A stretch of DNA of 6,900 nucleotides from Euryarchaeota archaeon UBA202 (GTDB lineage Archaea > Thermoplasmatota > E2 > UBA202), in assembly GCA_002502685.1 (NCBI GenBank), contig DAQA01000005.1, forward strand, positions 9,213 to 16,112. Reading direction: 5' to 3'. Shown here in pieces: positions 1 through 6,777 of this stretch. The notes beneath the pieces were generated by a model. That model saw only the letters and a list, made by a program, of their open reading frames with translations. It did not search any database and was not told the origin of the DNA. A program made the translations under genes and the position numbers. How positions within the stretch are numbered: the first letter of the stretch is position 1; every line of letters starts with the position of its first letter.

Positions 1-3
1 GAC

Positions 4-477
4 ATGATAACAGTAAATCCAATTGGGGTAATACATTCGCCCTATAAAGAAACTAGAGATATACCCATACAAGGGAGATTTAGAGAGAATGTGAAGGCTT
101 GGGTTGAACTAAAAGATGACTATGTGCCTGGTTTAAAGGATTTAGATGAATTTAGCCATGCAATATTACTCTACTATTTTCACAAGTCAGATAGAGAAGA
201 AATTGAAGGTAAACCATTTCTTGAGGATGAATCACATGGGATTTTTGCCATCCGGAGTCCTCATCGCCCGAATCATATAGGTTTTTCAGTTGTAAAAATT
301 ATGTCTATCAAGAAAAATAGATTGTATTTCATGGGTGTGGACATGATTGATGGAACACCCTTGCTGGATATTAAACCCTATATAAAGTATTTTGACAGCC
401 AAGAAAATATTGTTTCTGGGTGGCTGGATAAACATTTCAAGAATGGAAAAATACCAGATAAAATAATCACTAAATAA
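4..477 (+). CDS. TsaA/TrmO-family tRNA (t6A37) methyltransferase-like protein
   Basis: The 157-residue product is a complete, single-domain member of the TsaA/UPF0066 (TrmO, YaeB) family. These are SAM-dependent enzymes with a small beta-barrel fold. The characterised bacterial member N6-methylates t6A at position 37 of ANN-decoding tRNAs in the cytoplasm. Visible family motifs are the N-terminal PIGVIHSPYK (residues 6-15), the SAM-site segment RSPHRPNHIGFS (84-95) and DGTPLLDIKPYI (116-127). The usual RPNPIG reads RPNHIG here, with His91 replacing Pro. The C-terminal extension found in the longer E. coli protein is absent, as is common in archaea. The ATG starts only 3 bases into the window, so promoter and upstream partner are not visible, but the N-terminal motif sits where expected and supports this start. 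The coding strand is clearly G-richer than C. Family assignment is firm; the exact substrate in this organism is inferred. Confidence 0.9.
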   Translation: MITVNPIGVIHSPYKETRDIPIQGRFRENVKAWVELKDDYVPGLKDLDEFSHAILLYYFHKSDREEIEGKPFLEDESHGIFAIRSPHRPNHIGFSVVKIMSIKKNRLYFMGVDMIDGTPLLDIKPYIKYFDSQENIVSGWLDKHFKNGKIPDKIITK

Positions 478-603
478 GCCATGTGGTACTTAGATACCTT
501 AAACGAAACATCGAAATTAATTATTGGTTAATACAAAGATTTTTAGAAAAAAAGAAAAAAAGAGAAGATGGGGTGCAAAACTGAAAGGAATTACCGTAGA
601 GCC

Positions 604-611
604 TTTTTTTT
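604..611 (+). terminator. T8 run, possible terminator of tsaA-like gene
   Basis: Eight consecutive T residues lie about 127 bases after the stop of the tsaA-like gene. Archaeal RNA polymerase terminates at T-rich tracts with or without a hairpin. No clear stem precedes it, and the distance from the stop is long, so the call is tentative. Confidence 0.3.
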
Positions 612-870
612 GACACGGGATATTCCTTCTTTTTTGATTATTCCTTATTCCGTAATGACCACATCATACATTATCCATCTCTAGATATAAGATAAACCAA
701 TATACCCCAAGTGATTTTTTCATCTTCTAGTATGGTCCAATCCAGGGTTCGCAAAACCTCTTTTAATTCCCCTAGTGAAAAAAAGTCTTTATGCAACCTA
801 AATAAAATGTTTTAACTCAAATCTGTGACCATTAATGATTAATATTTCTGAATACCACTATGTTATCTGT

Positions 871-888
871 GAAAAAGTTATTTAAATA
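871..888 (+). promoter_or_regulatory. BRE/TATA promoter of secreted protease gene
   Basis: A purine-rich BRE-like GAAAAAG (871-877) is directly followed by TTATTTAAATA (878-888), a strong archaeal TATA match. With the usual spacing of about 26 bases from box centre to start, transcription should begin near 911, giving a leader of about 8 bases before the ATG at 919. The weak AAAAAGGG at 904-911 is therefore unlikely to work as a full Shine-Dalgarno site. Confidence 0.65.
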
Positions 889-918
889 AGTTTTCCATTA
901 TTTAAAAAGGGCACCAAT

Positions 919-2403
919 ATGAAAAAAAATGCGACTAGACTGATAGCTTTGACAATGATACTTCCATTAGTGACAACAGCGCATTCTTCGATAATAAATG
1001 ATACAAATGAAGATCTAGATCCACTTGTTGATGTTGAAGTTACAGTAGAAATACAAGCTATACGTTATTTAGAAACAGAACTATCATCTTCATTTGAGGA
1101 ACTGTCACCAGGATTTACACCACTAAGAGATCTAGTAAATAGGTTTTGTAGGTCAATGATAAATAATGACGATGATCCCAATTTTTATCTCAAAGTCTTC
1201 ATCAATAACAAGGAATTCACTAGTGATATATGGACTGATTCAAGCTATGTATATGAAACATGGAGTGCAACATTAAATGTTCCCGATGATCAAGAATTTG
1301 TAGATGTACAAATACAACTCTGGAATTCACAAGATGGTGACAATATAGCTTGTGATATCAGTAGGAATCCTGAAAATTATGAGGCGGAACTCATGTACAA
1401 TATAAAAACAGGGAAATGGAATGGTGACGACAGTGTAAAGGATTCAAGTGGATATGGGAGACTCTGCGGAACAGATGACGGTACAATATATCAACAAGAT
1501 AATGACTGTGAACTATGGTTCACTATTTACCAAAACGACTACGACGGTGATGGAATACCCTATTGGAATGAGAAGCATTATTACCATACCGATCCAATAG
1601 AAAAGGACGATGACGATACAGATAATGATAAAATCCCCTTATCTTGGGAATACAAATGGGGATATAACCCGTTTAACTATGAGAATCATGAAGAGCTCGA
1701 TCCTGATGGAGACAGCATCAGCAACTATGAGGAATATCTTACGTCAGAATGGCTGTCTGATCCCTTTAGAAAAGATGTTTTTGTCGAACTTGACATGATG
1801 GAAGATGGACCAAACGGCGAAAAGGTATATTTCCCCAGAAACTCTGAGGAATTACTGAATACTGCATTTAATAGACAAAATATTGTTTTTCATCTCGATT
1901 ACGGAGACATGGGAGGACACGATAAAGTCCCATTTGATGATCTATCAACAAGAAGAGAATTAGAGACAGTATATGATAACTATTTCTTACACGGAGATAA
2001 CGATAATTGGAGAAGAGGAGTTTTCCATTACGGCATAGTCACCTATAATGTGGATAGTGCACCTGGTTGGTGTTTTCGCTGTAATGCTTTTCAATTAGCA
2101 AGCCTTGGTATGGAGGATTTAACACGATATGCCTTTCTTGATAGAGAGATAATTTATGCTAGTGGTTATATGCATGAATTAGGGCATACATTTTCATTCT
2201 ATCCAATACCGGGCCATAATCGATTTAGTCAATATCCCTGGCAATTAGGATATTGGATAAATAGACCTTATAAGAGCTGTATGAATTATGGCTGGGTGTA
2301 TACACTTGTAGACTATTCTGATGGATCACGCTTGCCGCCAGATATTGATGACTGGGAAAGAATTGATTATGAAGCGTTTGAAGAAGAGTGGACAATGCAT
2401 TGA
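919..2403 (+). CDS. Secreted metzincin-like zinc metallopeptidase with calcium-binding Asp loops
   Basis: The 494-residue product is a predicted extracellular protease. Residues 1-23 form a signal peptide: Lys2-Lys3, a hydrophobic LIALTMILPLV core and a cleavage region near AHS (21-23). Residues about 36-205 are a beta-rich region with Cys77, Cys145, Cys183 and Cys197. Three Asp-rich loops of the thrombospondin type-3/EF-hand kind follow: Asp207/209/211 (DYDGDGIP), Asp233/235/237 (DTDNDKIP) and Asp261/263/265 (DPDGDSIS). The C-terminal part carries HELGH (419-423; Glu420 the likely catalytic base), Gly432-His433 downstream, and SCMNYG (453-458), which resembles a metzincin Met-turn, then VDYSDG (464-469) and an acidic tail. 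The classical HExxHxxGxxH spacing is not kept: nine residues separate His423 and His433 instead of five, so the third zinc ligand is uncertain. No transmembrane anchor or sorting motif is seen at the C-terminus. The gene stands alone, with its own promoter and terminator. A secreted, calcium-stabilised role in degrading external protein is inferred. I recall similar architectures in sediment Thermoplasmata, from memory only. Confidence 0.75.
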   Translation: MKKNATRLIALTMILPLVTTAHSSIINDTNEDLDPLVDVEVTVEIQAIRYLETELSSSFEELSPGFTPLRDLVNRFCRSMINNDDDPNFYLKVFINNKEFTSDIWTDSSYVYETWSATLNVPDDQEFVDVQIQLWNSQDGDNIACDISRNPENYEAELMYNIKTGKWNGDDSVKDSSGYGRLCGTDDGTIYQQDNDCELWFTIYQNDYDGDGIPYWNEKHYYHTDPIEKDDDDTDNDKIPLSWEYKWGYNPFNYENHEELDPDGDSISNYEEYLTSEWLSDPFRKDVFVELDMMEDGPNGEKVYFPRNSEELLNTAFNRQNIVFHLDYGDMGGHDKVPFDDLSTRRELETVYDNYFLHGDNDNWRRGVFHYGIVTYNVDSAPGWCFRCNAFQLASLGMEDLTRYAFLDREIIYASGYMHELGHTFSFYPIPGHNRFSQYPWQLGYWINRPYKSCMNYGWVYTLVDYSDGSRLPPDIDDWERIDYEAFEEEWTMH

Positions 2404-2724
2404 TGGTAGAGTGGCTGTTCCTTTATCATTTATATTTTTTATGAGACACTTTCTCTCTTTCTTTTTTTTAAACCTATGAAGAAAAATAGATAACGCCAGA
2501 CAAGCTAGGAATATACTATATGGAAAACCCCCGTCTTTTTAGATGCTACAGAAACAACAAATAACACTCTGGATATAATTATTAGGATTTCTATTCCCAA
2601 ATAATTGCCACCTATATGAACTTTGCATTTAGTAAAATATTTCCTTCCATATTTATTTGAGGATGGAGACATAATTTAAGGTGTTTTCAAATCAGGAAAC
2701 ATCTTTTTTAATGTAGTTTCTTGT
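2404..2724. other. Non-coding stretch between convergent protease and tiaS genes
   Basis: This 321-base AT-rich region separates the 3' ends of two convergent genes. Its left part carries two T runs that suit a terminator for the protease. No comparable run of A on the plus strand (T on the minus transcript) is close to the tiaS stop, so its terminator is not obvious. The longest ATG-initiated frames noticed are about a dozen codons and are not credible genes. Confidence 0.55.
2435..2469 (+). terminator. T-rich terminator of protease gene
   Basis: A T6 run (2435-2440) is followed by a pyrimidine-rich stretch ending in T8 (2462-2469), 32-66 bases beyond the protease stop codon. This matches the factor-independent T-tract terminators of archaea. 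No hairpin is needed and none is evident. Confidence 0.55.
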
Positions 2725-4020
2725 TTATGATAGATTTTGCATTCTTTTTAGGGGTTTTGCCAGATGGCGTCTTGCCACAACTGGTACTTCATAAAAAATA
2801 GGACGTAGTTTTCTTTTAATTTTGACTATCTTAGCTTTTTCTTCCCCAGTTTTTATTCCACATCGACGACACCGGTATCCGTCATTTTTCCCTATAGATT
2901 TCATATGGCGTTTACATAGGGGACAAAGGGGATTTGCCACTTTGCTGTGTATCGTGACCAGTTCATGGATTTGAATTTTCTCGATATTTAGGGTAATGGG
3001 ATGTTTTCGTATACCCCCATAAACAGTAATTTTGTCCCCTGGATAGAGGCTACGAATGACGTTTCGAAACTTTTTTGTGGGTTCATAGCATGCACAGTCA
3101 ATTTTTTCGGTATCTTCAAGAGAAAAAATAAGATGGCCCCCCGTGATTGTTTGGGGTAATGAAGCAACATAACCAGTGACACTCACAGATTCATAGGGAT
3201 GTATATCGCCAATTTTTTTCTTTTGCAGGTGATCATCGGTTCCTTGATTTGTTTCAAAAAGAAACCATCGTTGCACCTCTGGGACATGCAACATATGCAT
3301 AGCTTTTTTTAGTTCTTTTTCATTATCACCCCGGACCCCATAAATCACTGGTCCAGGTGCATGGGGCATTATTTGGATATGCCTATTTTCATAATCATAA
3401 TTATCAAAAGTTGAAGGACAACAGGAATCCATCCTGATTATAGTTTCCCTAGATATCTTGCCGTTCTTACCATAAGCGAGTAATTCATAGGTTTTATCAG
3501 TATAGGGCCTCCATGCCACTGCTGCTGTTGCTCCAATCAGACCACGCCCATTCTTAAAGCCAAAAGAGTGTGCCCCCACCATATCAAGTATCTCCCGGGT
3601 TTCTTTTAAGGTGACAATCTCCTTAACTGTCTTAGCATAGACACCATAAGGGGGTTTTTTCTGGGTGACCACCAAACCGGGATTTGTTCCTTCAGCATCC
3701 AACTCAGCGTTTTCTTGGATCACACCCTTTAAACCTTCTGTCACTTTCTCAAAATCAATAGAATCAGATTTGGCAGTACAGCGATAAATGTTTTTTTCCA
3801 TCCATCCAATTTTTTCTAATTTTTTATTGGGAATACCCACCTCAAGAGCAACGGCTCCATTTCCCCGGGTTTTCCAGGGGATATTGGGATTTAAACGAAT
3901 CAGGCGAGGATATCCAGTCAACTCTAAACCATAATTCCAAAGTTCCTTGAGGATATCCCCCACAAGATAGGTGGTACACATACCCTTCCTTGAATCAGTA
4001 TCATCTACTCCAATCCACAT
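2725..4020 (-). CDS. tiaS: tRNA(Ile2) 2-agmatinylcytidine synthetase TiaS
   Basis: TiaS uses ATP and agmatine to convert C34 of the CAU anticodon of tRNA-Ile2 to agmatidine, so that the tRNA reads AUA as isoleucine and not methionine. The 431-residue length is normal for the family. The N-terminal catalytic domain begins MWIGVDDTDS with the characteristic Asp6-Asp7 pair, then GMCTTYL (13-19), whose Thr16-Thr17 should include the threonine autophosphorylated in the Archaeoglobus enzyme (alignment by memory). RLIRLNPNIPWKTRGNGA (39-56) and HSFGFKNGRGLIGA (151-164) are also typical. An OB-fold-like segment follows around 275-355 (VSVTGYV ... GDKITVYGGI). A zinc ribbon is formed by Cys366, Cys369, Cys384 and Cys387, ahead of a basic tail. 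The start is fixed by the conserved N-terminus. The gene runs divergently from the regulator at 4061, with 40 bases between start codons. No truncation or missing motif is seen. Confidence 0.95.
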   Translation of the reverse strand: MWIGVDDTDSRKGMCTTYLVGDILKELWNYGLELTGYPRLIRLNPNIPWKTRGNGAVALEVGIPNKKLEKIGWMEKNIYRCTAKSDSIDFEKVTEGLKGVIQENAELDAEGTNPGLVVTQKKPPYGVYAKTVKEIVTLKETREILDMVGAHSFGFKNGRGLIGATAAVAWRPYTDKTYELLAYGKNGKISRETIIRMDSCCPSTFDNYDYENRHIQIMPHAPGPVIYGVRGDNEKELKKAMHMLHVPEVQRWFLFETNQGTDDHLQKKKIGDIHPYESVSVTGYVASLPQTITGGHLIFSLEDTEKIDCACYEPTKKFRNVIRSLYPGDKITVYGGIRKHPITLNIEKIQIHELVTIHSKVANPLCPLCKRHMKSIGKNDGYRCRRCGIKTGEEKAKIVKIKRKLRPIFYEVPVVARRHLAKPLKRMQNLS

Positions 4021-4029
4021 GATGCCTCA

Positions 4030-4047
4030 GTCTTTTTATATAAAGAC
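4030..4047. promoter_or_regulatory. Divergent promoter core with inverted repeat (tiaS / regulator)
   Basis: The 40 bases between the tiaS start and the regulator start contain a perfect inverted repeat, GTCTTT (4030-4035) and AAAGAC (4042-4047), around an AT core. TTATATAAA (4036-4044) is a TATA-like box for the plus strand; its centre near 4040 predicts transcription beginning around 4064-4066, that is, a leaderless regulator mRNA. The symmetrical core could also serve tiaS, but lies only about 20 bases from its ATG; a second A/T-rich segment on the minus strand (about 4059-4049) may fit better. A dimeric repressor bound to the repeat would block both promoters. The TATA role is well supported; the operator role is inference. 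Confidence 0.5.
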
Positions 4048-4060
4048 AGTATTTTGTGCT

Positions 4061-4969
4061 ATGATGAATAGGGATCAATTGGTGAGCTCCATTCGAACCC
4101 TTCTAACAAAGGCAGGTTTTTTTGTATCAGACATATGCAGTATTCGTCCCTCAAGTTTTGATTTTTTTGCCAGGAGAGATAATTTATTGATGATACTTAA
4201 AGTTTTAAACAACATCGATGCCTTAAATGCAGAGGTAGCTCATGAACTCTGTAACCTTGCCAATGTCCTCAAAGGAATCCCCCTGTTAATAGGGATACGC
4301 TCAAGCACCCGGCAACTGGAGGATGGAGTGGTCTATTATCGGTATAATGTTCCCATCATCAATTATGGCACCTTCGAAGAATACCTCAAGGGAGAAGAGC
4401 CACTTATCTGTGCCGCACCCGGGGGCCTTTATGTAAACATTGATAGTGAGCGGCTGAAGGAGAGACGAATTCAAAAAGGCGTATCATTGGGGAAACTGTC
4501 ACGCATAGTGGGTGTCTCCCGGCGTACCATACGGATGTATGAAAAGGGAGAACGAGCCAGTATACACGCGATTACGCAAATAGAAGAATTCTTTGGTGAG
4601 CCCTTCACGAAATCAGTTAATTTCTTACAATTTTCACGATCAGAAACACCACGCAATACTCTTCCCGACAACCCCTTCACTGAATTAAAACACCTAAACC
4701 TCCATATTATCCCCATCTTCCGGTGCCCCTTTGATGCCATTTCTGAAATCCAAAGTGATTCCCTTTTAATGGGAATACGACGGGAAAGATTAAGCGAACG
4801 AGCACGCCTTCTGTCAAATATCTCTCAAGTGACAGAAAAACATTCTTTTTTTATTGTTGAACATACCCTAAAGACCAATATTGAGGGAATTCCCCTTATC
4901 AGTAAAAAGGAACTGCAGAAAATCAAAAGCCCTGAACAAATATTGGAACTCATTCTTGAACGAACATGA
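4061..4969 (+). CDS. Archaeal Cro/C1-type HTH transcriptional regulator (COG1395-like)
   Basis: This matches the archaeal family of putative HTH-type regulators (COG1395), which has no well-established target. From the chosen ATG the protein has 302 residues. Residues 1 to about 115 form an alpha/beta domain that I believe resembles a restriction-endonuclease-like fold (MILKVLNNID and LLIGIRSST are visible). Residues about 131-163 are a clear Cro/C1 helix-turn-helix: RLKERRIQKGVSLGKLSRIV, then GVSRRTIRMYEKG. A C-terminal alpha/beta domain spans about 190-302. An in-frame ATG at 3971 would lengthen the protein by 30 residues, but this would lie inside tiaS and upstream of the TATA box, and those residues lack family likeness. 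I therefore start at MMNRDQ; the second ATG, at 4064, is equally possible for a leaderless message. The stop overlaps the thyX start (ATGA), indicating co-transcription and translational coupling. The product may control its own operon and tiaS through the divergent promoter. Confidence 0.85.
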   Translation: MMNRDQLVSSIRTLLTKAGFFVSDICSIRPSSFDFFARRDNLLMILKVLNNIDALNAEVAHELCNLANVLKGIPLLIGIRSSTRQLEDGVVYYRYNVPIINYGTFEEYLKGEEPLICAAPGGLYVNIDSERLKERRIQKGVSLGKLSRIVGVSRRTIRMYEKGERASIHAITQIEEFFGEPFTKSVNFLQFSRSETPRNTLPDNPFTELKHLNLHIIPIFRCPFDAISEIQSDSLLMGIRRERLSERARLLSNISQVTEKHSFFIVEHTLKTNIEGIPLISKKELQKIKSPEQILELILERT

Positions 4970-5628
4970 AGGTTGAGCTCCTAGGATACACGCCTGAGCC
5001 TGATTTCATTACGGGCATGGCAGCTCTCCTCACCCATTCAGAATTAGAACCTCATCTTCTCAAAAAAATGGATAAAAAACAAGTTAAAAATATTCTTGAT
5101 AACGTTATCAAAATGGGCCACACCAGTGTGGTGGAACATTCATTATTTACCTTCTCCATCTCCGATGTTTCACGGGCCTTGACACACCAACTGGTGAGAC
5201 ACCGTATCGCCAGTTATTCCCAACAGTCACAACGCTATGTGAAACTTACCAATCCCCAATATACCACCCCACCTTCCATTACCCAAAATATTGATATTAA
5301 AAAACAGTATGACAAAATAATTGAGGAGTTATGGACATTTTATCAAAATATGCAGGAGAAGGGTATCCCCCTCGAGGACGCACGATATATATTGCCCAAT
5401 GCTACTTATTCAAATATTATTGTATCTATGAATGCACGCTCTCTGCTTAATTTTTTTGACCTCCGATGTTGCCTGTATGCTCAATGGGAAATACGAAAAT
5501 TGGCCTATAAAATGCTTAAACTCGTTACGGAGGTTGCTCCCATAATTTTTTCATGTGCAGGTCCGTCATGCAAAACAAAAAATATATGCCCCATGGACAA
5601 AAAAACGTGTAAATGGTACCCTAAATAA
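4966..5628 (+). CDS. thyX: Flavin-dependent thymidylate synthase ThyX
   Basis: ThyX makes dTMP from dUMP in the cytoplasm, using methylene-tetrahydrofolate (or the archaeal equivalent) as carbon donor and reduced FAD/NADPH as reductant; it replaces ThyA. The 220-residue protein carries the signature RHR-X7-S as RHRIASYSQQSQR (78-90; Arg78, His79, Arg80, Ser88). Other family segments are GHTSVVEHSLFTFSISDVSR (51-70), ALTHQLV (71-77), LPNATYSNIIVSMNARSL (143-160) and FFDLRCCLYAQWEIR (163-177). The tail has four cysteines (197, 202, 208, 215), a possible metal or disulfide cluster that I recall from other archaeal ThyX proteins. It overlaps the regulator gene by 4 bases and has no visible Shine-Dalgarno site, consistent with translational coupling. 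C far exceeds G on the coding strand in parts of the gene. Confidence 0.95.
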   Translation: MKVELLGYTPEPDFITGMAALLTHSELEPHLLKKMDKKQVKNILDNVIKMGHTSVVEHSLFTFSISDVSRALTHQLVRHRIASYSQQSQRYVKLTNPQYTTPPSITQNIDIKKQYDKIIEELWTFYQNMQEKGIPLEDARYILPNATYSNIIVSMNARSLLNFFDLRCCLYAQWEIRKLAYKMLKLVTEVAPIIFSCAGPSCKTKNICPMDKKTCKWYPK

Positions 5629-5653
5629 ACTCTAACCAGGCGTACTATTGTAA

Positions 5654-5670
5654 CCCCCCTCCCTTTCCCC
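5654..5670. other. 17-base pyrimidine tract (G-rich on minus strand)
   Basis: An uninterrupted C/T run reads as GGGG-AAA-GGG-A-GGGGGG on the other strand. It lies just after the thyX stop in otherwise AT-rich DNA. Three G tracts of at least three are present, one short of a standard quadruplex motif. Its role is unknown; it may belong to the thyX 3' end together with the adjacent palindrome. Confidence 0.35.
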
Positions 5671-5688
5671 AAAAGTGATATTACTTTT
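5671..5688. repeat. 18-base near-perfect palindrome between thyX and cbf5
   Basis: AAAAGTGATATTACTTTT pairs with itself except at one position pair, which in RNA would be a G-U wobble. It lies 43 bases after the thyX stop and about 105 bases before cbf5. It could be a transcription-factor operator, or, as a weak AU-rich hairpin ending in TTTT, part of a thyX terminator. The sequence does not decide between these. Confidence 0.45.
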
Positions 5689-5755
5689 CATTGCTTACAT
5701 AGATCTACATTCCAAAAAAAGCAGCCGATAATCCTAGATAACATAATCCATAATT

Positions 5756-5767
5756 TTATCAATATAT
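5756..5767 (+). promoter_or_regulatory. TATA-like promoter of cbf5
   Basis: TTTATCAATATA lies 27-38 bases before the cbf5 ATG. Its distal part, centred near 5765, predicts transcription starting about 5791, almost at the ATG at 5794. The message would be leaderless or nearly so, which agrees with the absence of a Shine-Dalgarno motif in the AT-rich bases just upstream. Confidence 0.45.
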
Positions 5768-5793
5768 GATTAGTTACGTCAACTATTAGAAAA

Positions 5794-6777
5794 ATGAACC
5801 AACACTTCCCCACCTATAAAAGAAAAAAACTGATTAAAGCCCAAGCGCAAACAAATCCATACTATGGCAAACCTCCTTTGCAACGAACTATACCTGAGCT
5901 CCTACAAACAGGTATCATTAACCTCGATAAACCAGCAGGACCCACATCGCACCAAGTCACTGCATGGACAAAAAATATCCTCAATATACATAAAATTGGT
6001 CACGGGGGTACACTGGACCCCAACGTCACGGGGGTTCTTCCCATCGCACTTTCTACCGCCACTAAAATCCTTGGTATTTTACATCATGTCTCCAAAGAAT
6101 ATGTCTGTGTCATGAAACTTCATCAAAGCACCCCTGAAAAAAAAATAATAGAAACGTGCAATCAATTCATCGGCGAAATCACTCAAATACCTCCCCGAGA
6201 AGCAGCTGTAAAACGGCAAAAACGCCAAAGAACAATACATTATCTGCACATACTGGAAATCAAAGGAAACAAAGTCCTATTCAAAGCAGGATGCCAAGCG
6301 GGAACCTATATAAGAACACTCTGTACTGATATTGGAAAAAAACTTGCAACAGGGGCACACATGGATGAGCTAAGGCGGACGAAATCAGGCTTGTTTACCG
6401 AAAAAGATTCTTACACCCTCCAGAACATACTTGATGCCTATCATTTTTGGAAAAACGATAGTTCCCAAGATCTCAAAAAAATTATTCAACCCGTGGAAGC
6501 ACTACTAGACCATCTATCGGCTATCACCGTGCGTGATTCTGCCATCGATGCCCTTTGCCATGGGGCCAATCTTGCCATGCCTGGTGTACTACAAGTAGAT
6601 ACGGGTATAACAACAGGTGACATCATTGTTATCAACAGTCTGAAAGGGGAAGGCGTTGCATTAGCCAAGGCACTCATGCCTACAAGAGACATCATACAAA
6701 AGGATAAAGGGATAGTAGCAGATACAACCCGTGTTATTATGAAAAAAGGTACATACCCCTCTATATGGAAGAGTTAA
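5794..6777 (+). CDS. cbf5: Archaeal Cbf5/TruB pseudouridine synthase, H/ACA RNP catalytic subunit
   Basis: Cbf5 (dyskerin homologue) isomerises uridine to pseudouridine. It works as the catalytic subunit of H/ACA guide RNPs with Nop10, Gar1 and L7Ae, mainly on rRNA, and archaeal Cbf5 can also form tRNA Psi55. The 327-residue length is usual. After a basic N-terminal extension (1-30), the TruB-type domain shows GIINLDKPAGPTSHQV (40-55) and HGGTLDPNVTGVLP (70-83) with catalytic Asp75. KEYVCVMKLH (101-110), PPREAAVKR (133-141) and CQAGTYIRTLCTDIG (167-181) follow, with HMDELRRTKSG at 189-199. A PUA domain (about 243-325) ends the protein, with AITVRDSAIDALCHGANLAMPG at its start. The gene ends in tandem TAATAA and a tRNA-Ser gene follows 65 bases later on the same strand. 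The coding strand is notably G-poor. Identification is secure. Confidence 0.95.
   Translation: MNQHFPTYKRKKLIKAQAQTNPYYGKPPLQRTIPELLQTGIINLDKPAGPTSHQVTAWTKNILNIHKIGHGGTLDPNVTGVLPIALSTATKILGILHHVSKEYVCVMKLHQSTPEKKIIETCNQFIGEITQIPPREAAVKRQKRQRTIHYLHILEIKGNKVLFKAGCQAGTYIRTLCTDIGKKLATGAHMDELRRTKSGLFTEKDSYTLQNILDAYHFWKNDSSQDLKKIIQPVEALLDHLSAITVRDSAIDALCHGANLAMPGVLQVDTGITTGDIIVINSLKGEGVALAKALMPTRDIIQKDKGIVADTTRVIMKKGTYPSIWKS

Larger units (their letters stand above)
478..918. other. Non-coding stretch between tsaA-like gene and protease gene
   Basis: No coding region of useful length is visible on either strand; only very short ATG-initiated frames occur. The stretch holds a 24-base purine tract (545-568), a T8 run (604-611), several TATTCC/ATTCCTT near-repeats around 620-650 and, at its right end, a TATA-like promoter. 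I looked for C/D-box guide RNA motifs (RUGAUGA ... CUGA) and found no convincingly spaced pair. An unrecognised small RNA cannot be excluded. Confidence 0.5.

Noticed and set aside
478..918. C/D-box or other guide RNA gene
   Set aside because: AUGAUUA-like and CUGA motifs occur near 834-848 but are too close together and lack terminal stems or a second box pair.
1610..1798. 62-codon plus-strand frame inside the protease gene
   Set aside because: It lies wholly within the well-supported protease frame, overlaps the Asp-rich repeat coding and shows no family likeness.
919..2403. Dockerin interpretation of the Asp-rich repeats
   Set aside because: The loops sit mid-protein between the N-terminal domain and the protease part and are not a terminal paired 22-residue dockerin; a thrombospondin type-3-like calcium linker fits better.
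2988..3182. 64-codon minus-strand frame inside tiaS
   Set aside because: Alternative frame of a conserved gene; no recognisable motif and no independent start signal.
3971..4060. Longer N-terminus for the HTH regulator starting at 3971
   Set aside because: It would overlap tiaS by 50 bases, precede the TATA-like box and add residues without family likeness; the start at 4061 or 4064 fits promoter and family length.
4471..4740. 89-codon minus-strand frame opposite the HTH regulator
   Set aside because: Antisense to a recognised HTH domain; its protein has no recognisable domain.
5864..6115. 83-codon plus-strand frame inside cbf5
   Set aside because: Out-of-frame overlap with the catalytic region of cbf5, no family likeness.
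6486..6695. 69-codon minus-strand frame opposite the cbf5 PUA domain
   Set aside because: Antisense to a conserved domain; low-complexity Ser/Ala/Met content typical of a chance frame.
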